Origin: Nitzschia sp. pyKryTriq1
Taxonomy: Eukaryota > Bacillariophyta > Bacillariophyceae > Bacillariales > Bacillariaceae
Reading direction: 5' to 3'
Assembly: GCA_956465555.1 (NCBI GenBank)
Contig: OY101118.1
Location: forward strand, 3,307,751 to 3,371,750
Length of the DNA stretch: 64,000 nt
Shown here: positions 1-11,761 of the stretch, piece after piece
How the letters are laid out: every line of letters starts with the position of its first letter
How positions within the stretch are numbered: position 1 is the first letter of the stretch
Notes under the pieces: model-generated
What the model was told of the DNA's origin: nothing
The model's input: the letters and a program-made list of their open reading frames with translations, nothing else
The model's database searches: none
Program-made: the position numbers and the translations under genes

Positions 1-1334
1 ATCGCGATCGATCGGAGTTCCGGGGGGCGAAGGGGGGAGGGTAATTAAGGGGATGAAGTATCCCCCCCCCGTTTGCTATCCCACACGTCATCTCGTGATG
101 CGAAGATAGAAGAAGAATCATCATCATCATCGAGGAGAACGAAGAACAGAGAGCAAAGAACAAAGAATCATGACCTCTTCTCTCCCCGCGTAATGAACGA
201 TAAGTATATATCAGATTTTTGGGGAGATTTTATAATATATGGTGGTATTTATAATTAGGATCACCAACTAGCTTACGAACTATATATCTAAGAATGATTA
301 TTATTGATCGATGAAGGCAGTTACTTAGTTGCGTTAGTTGTTGCGAGCGTGGTCGGTGAGAAGAATACCGGTAATAGCGGATAAAAAGTACATGTACTGT
401 ACATAACGGGACGAAGAAGGATCGGAGTGGCTACTCGTACCGGTACAGCATACAAGTACCGGAACTATCATCTGGCTGGGTAGACTACTATCTACTATAT
501 AATTCATATCTTTGTACTGGCTTTATGACCTTGCTTGTTCTTCGGACATTATACTTTCCCCGATGTAGCTTCGCCATTCTCATTTTCCTCCTTCGCTTGC
601 TTCCTCATCATGCATGCATTCAAGCTAGCATGCTCTAATTGAAGTTTCAGTTTTCCCCGCGCGATTATTATTGCATGTGCAATAAAAAGACTACATCATA
701 CATACGTTCGCACGATCGAGAGAACCAACAACCACGCTCTTCTTCTACGACTACTTGTACTGTACTTGCAAGATGGAGAATGGAGAACTTGATTGAGCGA
801 GGAAGGGGCAGAAGCTTTTTTTAATTAAAAAGTAGTATTCAATATTGTTGTTTATGGATGTACTACTGTATGTCGATAAATAATAATGATCTTGTGCTCA
901 TAAAAAAATCTGCAAGGGCTGGCATTTTTTCTCTCTTTCGAACACGCCCAAAGGAAAGAACAATACGAACCGCCGGGAAGAGTAAAGAGAGACGCTACTA
1001 CCTGGTACCCTACTCTAAAGGTACAAGTAGTCATCATCATCATCATCATCATCAGCTCATATTACGCAATACAGCAGCACCACTCCTTGCTTCCAAACAA
1101 AAAACAATATATTTGCACCAACAACAACAAAGCTTCCTATTATTATTATTATTATTATTATACCGCGAGTGGTGCAAAGCAGAGCAATATATTATCAGCG
1201 CTTGCTTTGCCATTCCTTCTTCTTCTTCATCATCGTCATCATCATCATCAGCATCAGCATCAGACGCGCATCGTAGATCATCCATCCATCCATCCATCCA
1301 TCCATCTATTATTATCACTATCACTATCACTATC
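1..1334. other. Intergenic spacer upstream of first DUF6824 gene
   Basis: No convincing gene seen. The stretch holds simple repeats: CAT/ATC triplets around 1031-1055, TTA triplets around 1138-1160, and CATC tetramers around 1278-1306. The frame of the downstream gene stays open back to an ATG at 858. That stretch reads as triplet-repeat translation, so I treat it as 5' leader. Confidence 0.5.
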
Positions 1335-2531
1335 ATGATGTTGTATACGGCTGCTGCTGCTGCTGCTGCTGCTGCTTCTGTTGCTGATCATCATCACCTT
1401 GATGAAAAGAAGAAGAATAATAATACTATGAGTAGTATGATGATCCTATATCCTCACGATCATGACATTCTCTTTGGACGAGGCCGGCCATTTCAGGCGC
1501 ATCCGGGGAACAAGAGAATGAAAGAGATTATCGAACCGTACCTCTCCGTGTATCAATCTTCCCCTCGTCATCTCAAGACCTCCATTACGGAACATGTGAT
1601 TCGAGTGATCCGGGGGCGGCAGGCTTCGGCGCCTTTAGCTTCAGCACCTTCGGCGTCAGCTTCAGCAGCAGCGGCCTCTACTACAGCCTCTACTACTAAT
1701 CATCAACATCATCGTCACCATGATATTTTCGAACAAGATCATCATCGAGGAGGAGAAGGAGGACCTTTTGCTGCTGCTGCTGCTGCTGCTACAGCTGCTA
1801 CAGCTGCTACTCCTGTTGTTCGCTTTCTCAAGGTCAATCCCAACTACGAAGAAGATGATGATGACATTCAAGATACTACTACTAATACTAGGACCCGATG
1901 GATCGAGGCGTCGGACGATGAAATATTCAACAAGGTCTCTCACTGTCTACGCAAGAAGCAGCAGACCCACCAGAAACGAGGAGAAGCACATCACCAGACG
2001 ACGACGACTACGACGACGACGACGAGGACCAGCAGCAGCAGCCGCAGCAAGGAAGCACGCGACAAGAAGAAGAAGTCGAACAACAACAACATCAGCATCA
2101 GCAAGTCAGCATCAGCCTCTTTCCCTTGGCGGCCACCGCCACCATCATCATCCGCACTGCTCTTTGGAAAGAATACCACCGCTGCTGATGCTACTACTAC
2201 CACTAATAGTACCATCATCAGCGAAAAAGAAGAAGATCAGGATCATGATCACCATCATCAATCGCCACTCCTCGCTTCTGCTTCTGCTTCAACAACAAGA
2301 AGGATCCTCGGCAGCGCAGTAATTCCCAATCCCCACCTGACGTTCTTCTCTTCTACCTACCATCAGCATCATCAGCAGCAACAGCAGCAGCAGCAGCAGC
2401 AGCAGGACGATCAACAATTCCGTCGGGGTGATGCTGATTGTTCTTGTTCCTTCCAGCAGCATCAGGCATCATCATCATCATCATTTGCTGATGCTGGTGG
2501 GACTGCTGGTGCTGCATCATCATTCTTCGAT

Positions 2532-2562
<31 letters not shown>

Positions 2563-2816
2563 ACAACTACTATTTTCTTCTTGAGAACAGCAAGAACCAC
2601 AACCACAACCACAACAACAACAACAACGTCGTACTAGTACCACCACGACCAGCAGCACAGCAGGATCATGATGATGATGATGAGGATGCTTTCAGGAGAT
2701 ACATGTTTTCCGATCCAGGTTCCGATCCTCCATCTCCATCCATCTTTGATGATGACAATGACAATGGCAATGGCAATGATCATTATGATGATGGATGCTA
2801 CAACTGGTACTACTAG
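1335..2816 (+). CDS. DUF6824-type (FGRG/HPGN) domain protein, copy 1
   Basis: 493 residues from the ATG at 1335. It carries the diatom-typical domain I recognise as DUF6824, whose function is unknown to me. The first half lies at about residues 43-95 and includes DILFGRGRPFQ, AHPGNKRM and SVYQSSPRHL. The second half lies at about residues 165-215 and includes VVRFLKVNP, RWIEASDDEIF and KVSHCLRKK. Between them sits an Ala/Ser/His low-complexity insert of about 70 residues. The rest is poly-Gln, His, Ser and Asn. The C-terminal tail has DPGSDPPSPSIFDDD, also found in the copy at 17904-19064. I see no signal peptide or membrane segment; a nuclear regulatory role is a guess from composition only. 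The start is uncertain: the frame is open to 858, but the first ATG after the triplet repeats gives a start like that of the paralogue. Confidence 0.8.
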
Positions 2817-3593
2817 TAGTACTAGTACCACTAGTCTACTACTAGTAGTAAGTTCCTACTACTATTAGTGCATAATCCTTCATGATCCTAATTCCGTTTC
2901 TATTTACTACTACTAAATGATCCTCTTCCTGCCGCGCCGCCGCCGACTCATCAAGCTACTATGACTCCTCTTCCTGCGATTACTGGTGCTACTACTTCTA
3001 CTGCTACTGCTACTGCTACTGCCCGTAGTTCTCCTCCCCATATAGTGCTACACCACGCCGCCGCCAAGTGGTAACCATGCTGCCCTCGGCCACGACTCAG
3101 CCTCGCCCCTCTCCTCCTCTACCAGATTCCCCGTCCCCTCGCCCCGTTTCTACTATTCCCGCTACTACTACCTTTGATCACGTGAAAACCTTGAGCTTTG
3201 GGTGTAGCGAAGCGACGAGAAAATGACGTATTCTTTCGCGAATTAGCTAGCCTGCTGACTTCTTTGGGGCAATAATCACCATACTCCATGGTACAAAAAA
3301 GTACAGCATCGATTGAGTTCCAGTTGTTGTATCTTTGGAAGAGACACCTGAGAACGTTCTTACTGCATGGATCGTAGTAGTTTGATGATGATTCGTCTGT
3401 CTGTTTCAGCATCAGCGCACCGCTGCTTGGGAAGCTTTCGAACATGATTTCTTCGATACATATCACGCTCATTATTCTTACAATAAGAGTTATCCTCATA
3501 AAATAATAATGGATGCACTTTAACGGGACAGTGGTTGTATTGTATTTGTATTTGTATTTGTATTTATGCTAAAATGCGATGCATGATCCCCCA
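2817..3593. other. Intergenic spacer with CTA/TAG triplet runs
   Basis: Directly after the stop codon come ACTAGT palindromes and CTA/TAG triplet runs. A 126-codon open frame on the minus strand (3119-3499) has no motif I recognise. TTTGTA pentamer/hexamer repeats lie near 3540-3570. Confidence 0.4.
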
Positions 3594-4740
3594 TTAGAAA
3601 TCGGACGGTGTGCGACTTCGCCAGTTGGGATCTTGATCAATATGAACGGGAGGATTAGGATTGGGAGTATGAATGACAAGATCTGGTCGTGGCGGTCGTT
3701 GGCCTTGCCCCGGCTGTTGCTGTTGTTGTTCTTGCCATTTTTGTTGTTGTTGTTGGGCCACGTAGGTTTGTGCCATGGCAGTGGCATCGGAAGAATCTTT
3801 CGGTGGCACTATATACGTTTCCAACGTGGAGGGCCTCGTCCATGGAATCAGAAGCATCCGATGATTTTCATAAGCAAAATCCTCAACAATGTCGGTAACG
3901 GTTTCAGTCGATCGGCAGTTCCTCCACATCGTCGGCCGTCATGACCCACCCAACACTGCATGATCATCCATCGGTCATCTGCTGCCCAACGAATCTTCGG
4001 ATCCCAGGTTTGTCGTTTCCATTTGAGCCAATTTAGATAAGCTTTGATCCAAGCAGGGAGGCGAGGATCGTCGTCCCTGAGGTTTGTGCCATCGCTGGCA
4101 ATGTTATAAAAGGGGACGACGGATCCATTGTAGGGACGGACTCCCTTACCCCCATAATCTGAAGGAAGTTCATTCATCTACATCTACATCTACAAAATCC
4201 AATACTGTAGTTTGTTGGTCCAAGCCTTCTTGGCAGAGATGACTTCAATCTTTCCGGCTGTTCGTGGATCCAACCATCCCTTGATGAGCGACCAGCCAGG
4301 TGGCCCCGAAAAAGCGCTGTCCGTTGATAATGACCATTTTGTTCATGGTTTCTGGGAAGCAAAGCGAGTCAATGGCTGACTGCTCCTTGATAATCGCCAA
4401 TGTCTTGGTGTTGAGTTGAGTTGAGTTGTCCCAGAGTCAAGTGTTCCAGATCGAGGACACAAAAACACTCGAAATTGTTTGAAATGAGGATCTTTGGCCT
4501 TTTGCGCCCGAAGTCGACCTCCAAAGTCATTCATCATGATGTGCCAATGGAACTTGACAATACCAAGGAGCAAGGAGAGTGGTAATACACTCAACAGCGT
4601 CCACATTCAAACTCCCGGCTTGGCAATGAACAATGAAGAGTGGGCACCCGTTCTTGGCCAGACCCATCCCCCATTCCACTGCCCTCCCAAAGAAGACGGA
4701 AGACGGAGGCTGCCATGATTGAGCTGGCAAGTTGGGATGG
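3594..4740 (-). pseudogene. Decayed Sec14-like CRAL-TRIO domain gene
   Basis: Minus-strand pieces in shifting frames spell a CRAL-TRIO lipid-binding fold. The order is LDLEHLTLGQLNST, then TLAIIKEQSAIDSLCFPETM, KMVIINGQRFFGATW, SLIKGWLDPRTAGKIEVIS, and ELPSDYGGKG. These match the Sec14 pattern of a 'fPE' segment, an 'iiN.p..f...W' strand, a 'd..t..KI' helix and the closing 'lP.eyGG'. The frame breaks coincide with short tandem repeats. An ACTCA pentamer run lies at about 4410-4428. A CCAG duplication lies at 4292-4299; removing one unit restores TW-SLIK. A hexamer CATCTA x3 at 4175-4192 reads as repeated TAG stops. At least one more frame change lies near 3930. Short introns or assembly errors could explain some breaks, but the repeated stops argue for a pseudogene. 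The 5' limit is vague; a piece near 4640-4740 (NGCPLFIVH) may belong. Confidence 0.6.
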
Positions 4741-7700
4741 ATAATAAGTGAAGAGGGAGACAAAATTGTACTTCGATATCCAAATCGGTATACTACTGTA
4801 CCTGATACAGTAGTTGTACAGTCAGTATGTACTGACTCTACGAACTCTAGTAGTAGAGCTAGCGCTACCAGTCTACCGCAGCGGCAACGACAAGGGCTAG
4901 CCTGCGGCGCAAGGAAGGAGCAACGTGACATACCCGGTACCAGGTACGAGTACGACGACTCGACCTGACTGTGCGAGATGATTGAGAACTATCGAATGGA
5001 TGCGTTGCGCGCCAGCAGAGATTCGAGATTCAGTCGAGATTTATTCGAGGTCCTTCGTAGAGTGTGGCAGGCATTCTACATAGTTTAAAAGTGAAAAAAA
5101 GTGGGGAAAAAACGAAAACGCCCGCATCGCCTTTCTATCATATTGAATGTATTCAGTCACTTGAATGAATATTCGCGCCTGCCAATTTCTGAAATATCGT
5201 TCGACACTCCCCCGCCCGTCGATACGTTACAGTAGTTGGGGAACCAACATCGATCAGCAGTCGATCGATCCGGCATCCGGGTTCACAGTTTGTTAAGACT
5301 ACTACTAGTAGTAGTAGTATTCCCGGCAGGTAGTAGTGGTAGCTACTAATCGTAGACGGCGTATGTTTTATACTACTACTACTAGTACGCCTACTATCGT
5401 TAGTACTACTAGTAGTAGTAGAAATCTACTATTAATAGCTAGTAGAGGAGTAGCCACTCTACTCTAGTAGCGCGTAGCCGTCGCTGTTCGAGGGCCACCG
5501 TGGTCCACCATTCGCAACACTACTACTAGTTTAATGTAGCTATTAGCTACTACTATAGTAGTAGAAAGGGGGTTTTGTTTGTGCTCCATCCTCGTAAGTA
5601 GTACGACGTATTGAGATTTCTCTACGAATACAAGAATAACGTCGTCGTATCGGAACACTACTTTGCATGATGCTAGAAATGATTACTGCTAGTAGTAGTC
5701 GTAGTAATCGACGACGAATCCTCCGCCACTGCTCTTCTCCCCCCTTGTCATGGTTCTCGTGATGATGATGATGATCATCATCATCATCATCATCACATCA
5801 TGGAACCGAGAGGGAGGGGGGGAGGGAGTCGTCGTCGTCCTCGTGTTTTTTCTTTAATCAGGCTGCATTCATCAAGTAGTAGTAGTAGTAGTCGTTCCAT
5901 GATGCCACCATGCTGTCGCGAATGCTCTGCTGGTAGTAGTAGACGACGAGGATTGTTGAAAGCCTTGTTGATTGTTGAGAGTCTTGTGGTTAGTATTCTG
6001 CAATAGAAGTATATTCATCCTCCAGCGTCGTCGAGCCAACGCACTAAAAGAGTCGTCGCGCCAACAACGCAGAACAGCCATGAACTGAACTGAACTGAAC
6101 TGAACTCCCAGCAACAAGCCAAGCTCGTCGTTCCGTCTTGTTCATTCTCTCTTCTTTGCTTCGTTTCCAGCCAGCCAGTCAGTCAGCCGCATGAATGGTG
6201 GAACGGATCATCCGATCACATGACATCACATGACATCACATCACATCACGATAGTATTATCATAGATCGATCTCGTCATCACTGGTGGCTTCCATCATCT
6301 ACTACTACTACTACTAGTTGAACCAAACATCAAAACATGATGGCGCAGTGATGATCATCATGGTGTGCTGGATCGCGGATCAACCAATGAAGGATGATCA
6401 ACAAGAAGGATCATGATGTTGATGATGATTCAGCATGCATGCATTCCTCCAACAGTAATCTTCTTCCTCTCTCGGCGGGCATGAGACGGAGTGGTGTCAT
6501 CACATCATCGAATATAGGAAATTGAAGAATGCTGCTGGTGGTGGTGCTGGCATCGCATGTATTTTTCCATTCTTTCATTCTTTCACCACCACCAACAGTT
6601 TCGTCTCCGCTCTCTCTCTCTCTCTCTCTCTCCCCCTTCCCAGTCAGGAGCATCAGCCTGCTGCATCGCTGTCGCTACTGTTGCATATATCGTACCGGTA
6701 CGAGTATAACTCTCTCTCTCTCTCTCCTCGGTCGGTCGGCCGGTCGGTCGGTCCATTCGTTCGATGATGGAGTACCACTACAGTTCAGATCAGTATACGA
6801 CAGTACGACTGACTCAACAAAGAAGTACTCGTAGTGGTTTGCCACCGCTACTAGCAGCGAAGCAACGATTGCTGCTGAGCAGTCTTTCTGCTGTCCCGAG
6901 AGAGATGACAGAGATGATATCGCAATTCGCTCGCAATGATAGACTAGTACTTGTAGTAGTACTACTGTACGTATGCTGGACAAGAACAAGAAGGTTGGGA
7001 GAATAATTGTTCCGAGCGAGGAAAATAATTCCCCCATAGACTACTCCCGGGCCTACTACACCACCACTCTTCGCATTTTTCAGGAGGACGACCCAAATGA
7101 GTGCTCAGAAACGGGAATTAGGGTTCCAGAAAGCATCATAAAACTCGTCCGTTTGTTTGTTTTTTGTAGAACGATTGCCGTCCTTGCCGTCGTTTATCGC
7201 AGTGTACTACCCGTCCCCTATTTTCCGTGAGCCTTGATCCAAAACTGCTGTGCACGTTTCGATTGCGAAGCCTATGCTTATGGCAATTCAGAAGGGGCTT
7301 AGGTTCCTTGTTTAAGAACAACACATCCGCTATTACTGCTCTTTAAAGGCAGGGATCATCCTATATCGATCGGGCCCAATAAAATGAAGAGCGAATCGGA
7401 CCCTCGTGAAATACATGAATGCTTTTTGGGGATGTTTTCGACTTCAGAAACGATTGAAACATAGCGTCGTTGTACTGTACCGGTACGTAGGAGAACACGC
7501 TTATTTCAATAGGTAGATAGGACGACTCCTCGATACTAAAAAAAATGAGCAAATTTTCCTAACAAACTTTTTCCCGCCATTCGCTAATAATATACAAAAT
7601 CATACGCCGCCACAAAATCATGCTGATTATGGTGAACGTACTACTAAAGGAAGAGTCACCCATCATTCTCCGTCGTCCTCAAAACAAAACATCGCAGCAG

Positions 7701-7785
7701 CAGCAGCAGCAGCAACCAGCACCACCACAACAACAACCACAAATCAATCGATACAACAAGTAATACTGTAACAACAGCTCCAGCA
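4741..7785. other. Long intergenic spacer, no gene recognised
   Basis: Made mostly of CTA/TAG/GTA triplet runs with ACTAGT palindromes (5290-5460, 5680-5720, 5875-5945), GAT/ATC triplets (5758-5795), TGAAC pentamers (6082-6106) and CT dinucleotides (6607-6635, 6711-6726). Several minus-strand open frames (for example 6675-7037) lack recognisable motifs. The palindrome TACCGGTA recurs at about 6693 and 7480. Confidence 0.4.
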
Positions 7786-9078
7786 ATGGCCACCAGCACT
7801 GCATTCCTTAACAAGTACATCATGTCCTGCTCTTCCTCCCTGTTCTTTCTTCCAGAGCCCACTCTGTCCTCCTCGCCGCGAAGGAGCGTCAGTCTCGATC
7901 CTACTACTAGTACTACGAATTTTTCTTCGAGTAGTACTAGTCATACTATTAGCCGCCGCTCCTCTTCCGAGTCGGTTGCTTCCGAGAACAAGAAGAATGT
8001 CCTCCACAGCAGCAGCAAGAGGATCACTAGTACTAGTACTACTACTCGTCTGCTGCCTCCTCTTCCCAAGAACTTTACCCCCGGACCTTATTCGGTCATT
8101 TGTGGAAGAGGACGGAGAGCAAGCGAATCGATTGGCAATCGACGTCTTCAAGTACTGGCACAAATCTTTATCCCGCAATACCAAAAGGCGACTCGTAAAG
8201 AACAAAAGTCGGTCATTGTGACTGAAATTGTCCAAATGATACAAAATGCCAACGCTGCAGCTGCTGCTGCTGGCGCTTCTGCTGGCGCTGATGCTGGTGC
8301 CGCCTTTGTTCGATTCGATGTCAAGACCCAAACATGGTGGCAAGTGGAAAACTTGCATGCGAGAGAAAAAGTGGGAACAGTCCTACGAGATTTGCTTTCC
8401 GATAACTACAAAAGCAGCACCAAGAGTAAACTCGCGAAACGAAAGGAACAAAAGGAAAAGTGTACTCCTACGAGTACTGGTACTAGTTCTGGTATGACGA
8501 CGACGATGATGATGATGATCGGCAGTGGCAGTGGCAGTGGCAGTGGCAGTGGCAACAATCATGGCATCAACAACCACAACCACAACCACAACCACAACCA
8601 CAAGAGGAACAAGCAGCAGCACCACTCTTCTTTCAGCTCATCGTCGCGGCTGCCGATGCTTCCTCCCACCAATACTACTACCAGTACCCGCAGCACTATT
8701 ACGCATCTGCTTCATCATCATGATTCTTTGGAACAAGAAGAACAACTCGTCGATCCAGTCTTGAGCAGCAGCAGCAGCAGCAGCACTGGTCCTTCCTCGC
8801 TTTTTGTTGGTGCGGTTCCGCCTGCTGCTCCTTCGGCTTCGGCATTCTCGTCTTCGTGCTTTCCTCTTCTTTATCCGGATCCATTGTTGGTGGATCATGA
8901 GGAGGATGTAGTTGTAGCCTGCTGCTCTTCCGAAGACGACAATGATGATCATGATGAGTATGATAACGATGGTGATGATGACAACGCTTCTTCTTCTTCT
9001 TCATGTTGTTCTTCCGAAGAAGGTGAAGAAGGAGCGCTCAGCGGGGAAGAACTAGAGATGGATACTCTCTTTCTCTAG
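7786..9078 (+). CDS. DUF6824-type domain protein, copy 2
   Basis: 430 residues in one exon. The DUF6824-like domain lies at about residues 101-207 and includes YSVICGRGRRASESIGNRR, LAQIFIPQYQKATRKEQKS, FVRFDVKTQTWWQV and REKVGTVLRDLLSDNY. It is a divergent member: the usual HPGN becomes IGNRR, and an Ala-rich stretch (about 155-173) again interrupts the domain just before the VRF strand. A Lys-rich patch follows (about 213-226, KSKLAKRKEQKEK). The C-terminal half is low complexity (Met, Gly-Ser, His-Asn, Ser runs) and ends in a strongly acidic Asp/Glu/Ser tail. No targeting peptide seen. A basic patch with an acidic tail would suit a nuclear protein, but this is inference. Confidence 0.75.
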   Translation: MATSTAFLNKYIMSCSSSLFFLPEPTLSSSPRRSVSLDPTTSTTNFSSSSTSHTISRRSSSESVASENKKNVLHSSSKRITSTSTTTRLLPPLPKNFTPGPYSVICGRGRRASESIGNRRLQVLAQIFIPQYQKATRKEQKSVIVTEIVQMIQNANAAAAAAGASAGADAGAAFVRFDVKTQTWWQVENLHAREKVGTVLRDLLSDNYKSSTKSKLAKRKEQKEKCTPTSTGTSSGMTTTMMMMIGSGSGSGSGSGNNHGINNHNHNHNHNHKRNKQQHHSSFSSSSRLPMLPPTNTTTSTRSTITHLLHHHDSLEQEEQLVDPVLSSSSSSSTGPSSLFVGAVPPAAPSASAFSSSCFPLLYPDPLLVDHEEDVVVACCSSEDDNDDHDEYDNDGDDDNASSSSSCCSSEEGEEGALSGEELEMDTLFL

Positions 9079-11761
9079 TACAACCATGCTAGGATAAAGA
9101 ACAAGATAGGATTAATAATAATACTAATGACAACAAGAAGAATAACAACTGCCGCTAGTACTGTGGATGCACGTCTGTGCGAGGAATACTACTACTACTT
9201 CTACTACTTGACCTAGTACTACTCCTCGTCTATCACTTTAAAACTGCTCTTCTTGTTGATATGACTATTACTAGTATGATGCAGCATCATGACGATCCAT
9301 ACCACATCCATTACTACCACGCATCCATACTACATGTAGTACTACTACTAGTAGTAGTGGAGGAGGAGTTTTCAAACAATATGATATGATGATCATGATG
9401 ATACGACGATAGTAGTATATTATCTGGCCCTTTTGTCGCGGCATTTCTTTACAGTTGATTTACCACTCTCTTCATCAATATAAGCGAGCGAGCGAGCGAG
9501 CGAGCGAGCTAGTAGTCCTTCTCATGCTGTATTTGGAGGATCATCTGTATATAATACTGTATTACTAGCTCATCACCTCTCCCCCATTTGTTTCTTCATA
9601 CCTTCCGTATATTAGATAGAGGAGACTTCTTTGGCTCCGCCGCATATGATGGTCAAAGCACCAAGGAACACAGCAGCACTCGTCGTCCTCCTCGTCGTCC
9701 TCGTCGTCCTCGTCGTCGTCGTAGCATCCTCTATAATAGAGGAGAAGAACTGACCACAGGAGAACTTTCTTGCACCACATTCCAGCCCCATTGTTCGATC
9801 GCTGTTCTCTTATTTCCAGCAATATGAGTAGCTACTAGTAATACTACTAGCTAGTAGCTACTCTATCCCGGGGGCACCTCGTAGCAGCTACGTACTGTAC
9901 GAACGAAGAAGGACTGGCGCGTGCGTCACTCGCTCTGCCTGCAGTACGAGTACAAGTACCCCAGTACTGTACTGGTACCTGGTACGTAGACTACTCGTAC
10001 AGGGTATCATTGGAGGATGACCTTGATTGGTGGAACTGACTACTCCGACTCAGAAAGAATCTTTTCTTCTCTTCCAGATTCGCTCGACCTTCGCCCGTCA
10101 CCTACCGAACCGACGCGGCGGCACGAAGTTTCGCATCATCTCTATCATCTCTTCGACTACGCGTCACACGTACGTACTGTATTGGTACGTACTGTGCAGA
10201 GTAGGGACTACCGGTAAGAGTAAGAGTACCGTACTACTGGTACCGCGTACCACGGTATCTTTGCACCGACGCTACGCTACCATACCGGTACAGTAGAACG
10301 TGCTTCTGGACCACACGACATGTGCCAAATAATAATACAGTACAAGGGGTATCGAAAGATATGGTCTGCGCGCAGCCGTAACGTGCCGGTAAGGCTTGGG
10401 TTGTTTAGAGGGGTTACCTAGATTGAGTGTGGACATCGAGGGGTTACGTAGAACGAGGGGGTTACGTAGATTGAGTGTGGACATCGAGGGGTTACGTAGA
10501 ACCAGGGGGTTACGTAGATTGAGTGTGGACATCGAGGGGTTACGTAGAACGAGGGGGTTACGTAGATTGAGTGTGGACATCGAGGGGTTACGTAGAACGA
10601 GGGGGTTACGTAGATTGAGTGTGGACATCGAGGGGTTACGTAGAACGAGGGGGTTACCTAGATTGAGTGTGGACATCGAGGGGTTACGTAGAACCAGGGG
10701 GTTACGTAGATTGAGTGTGGACATCGAGGGGTTACGTAGAACGAGGGGGTTACGTAGATTGAGTGTGGACATCGAGGGGTTCAACACGAAGAAACGACAC
10801 GTGGAGGAGAGGGCATATCGACTGTTCGGTGGATGTTAAATAATACTGACGACGACCGTACGCACGGATGACACGTAGTCGGGAGGGCATATCTAGATGT
10901 TGAACAATATTGACAACGCGCGCACGTGCGCATGCTTCGCCCGTTGAGCGCGATCTTATTGGCCGATAGTTTCTCCTTTGTATACTCCGACTACAAAATA
11001 CATATGCCTCATTTTTTGGAATGAGCGTATTCATGATATGCCTCATTTTTTGAATGACCGTAATCACGACTGGTAGAAATCTACGAGTTTCTCCGTAGCA
11101 CGAATAAACTGCGTCACTTGGCCCTTAATTATCTGCCGTTTTTTTTGCGCCCCGAACTGAACTCAAAAAATCAAAGCTGTCCCAAGTGCAAAGTCGACGG
11201 TCTGTTCGTCTCACGCAACACGGGAAAGTACGGGGGAGATAGGAAGCGCTGCGCGCAGAAAATGGGTTATGTGCTCTCACTATGTAGCTACAATACTATA
11301 CTTTCCCGCGGCGCCCGTGCGCTCCTGCTCCTGGAACGTGCTGTAGAGGTCCGTACAAAAAGTCTACTGGATCGTAACCGTACGTTAACGTTATGCGGAG
11401 TGGTGTATGTGTGACGATTTGGATTGTGTGGATGGGAATTTGGGACTGCATGATGAGTATGCGGTGCGGTCGTTCGTTGTTGGTTGAGAAGCAAAATATA
11501 GCAAGTAGCGCGCGCCCCTGCCTGTCTGGATCCAGCAAAGATTGGATCCCCGCCGCCTTGCTTTTCGCGGTCTTTTTGTCGGGCGGATGGAGGAGGGCGG
11601 CAGCATTGGCCGCCGCAAGAGTCGTCAGTCGTTCCAACGACGGCGGCGACGACGACGACCACCGTCACAATATTGTTGTTGTTGTTGATTGTGAAAAATC
11701 ATCAAGAATCAAAATCAAGAATCATCAAGAATCAAAAAATCAATCAAAAGTCATCATCATC
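9079..11761. other. Intergenic spacer containing a minisatellite
   Basis: Apart from the 48-bp minisatellite (listed separately) I see a GCGA tetramer run (about 9484-9508), GTAC-rich palindromic stretches (9950-10000, 10180-10290), and a short direct repeat ATATGCCTCATTTTTTG near 11000 and 11036. The last 100 bases before the SAM synthetase ATG contain AATCAAGAATCA repeats and form its likely 5' leader. Confidence 0.45.
10408..10781. repeat. 48-bp minisatellite, about 7.5 copies
   Basis: Unit of 48 bp beginning GATTGAGTGTGGACATCGAG, with starts at 10421, 10469 and so on to 10757 (seven full units plus partial ends). Units are nearly identical; they vary mainly at ACGAG/ACCAG and TTACGTA/TTACCTA. 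Each unit contains GGGGTTACGTAGA twice, so the repeat is nested. Because 48 is divisible by three, the array is open on both strands (147 codons plus, 171 codons minus), giving 16-residue peptide repeats. I do not call either a gene. Confidence 0.9.

Noticed and set aside
858-1334. In-frame 159-codon extension ahead of DUF6824 copy 1
   Set aside because: Mostly translation of CAT, TTA, ATC and CATC repeats; the paralogue has no counterpart, so treated as leader. cDNA could overturn this.
3119-3499. 126-codon minus-strand open frame
   Set aside because: No recognisable motif; composition like a random spacer frame.
10272-10839. Two 16-residue-repeat proteins from the minisatellite
   Set aside because: Both strands are open only because the unit length is divisible by three; no start context or flanking domain supports a gene. 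Kept as a repeat.
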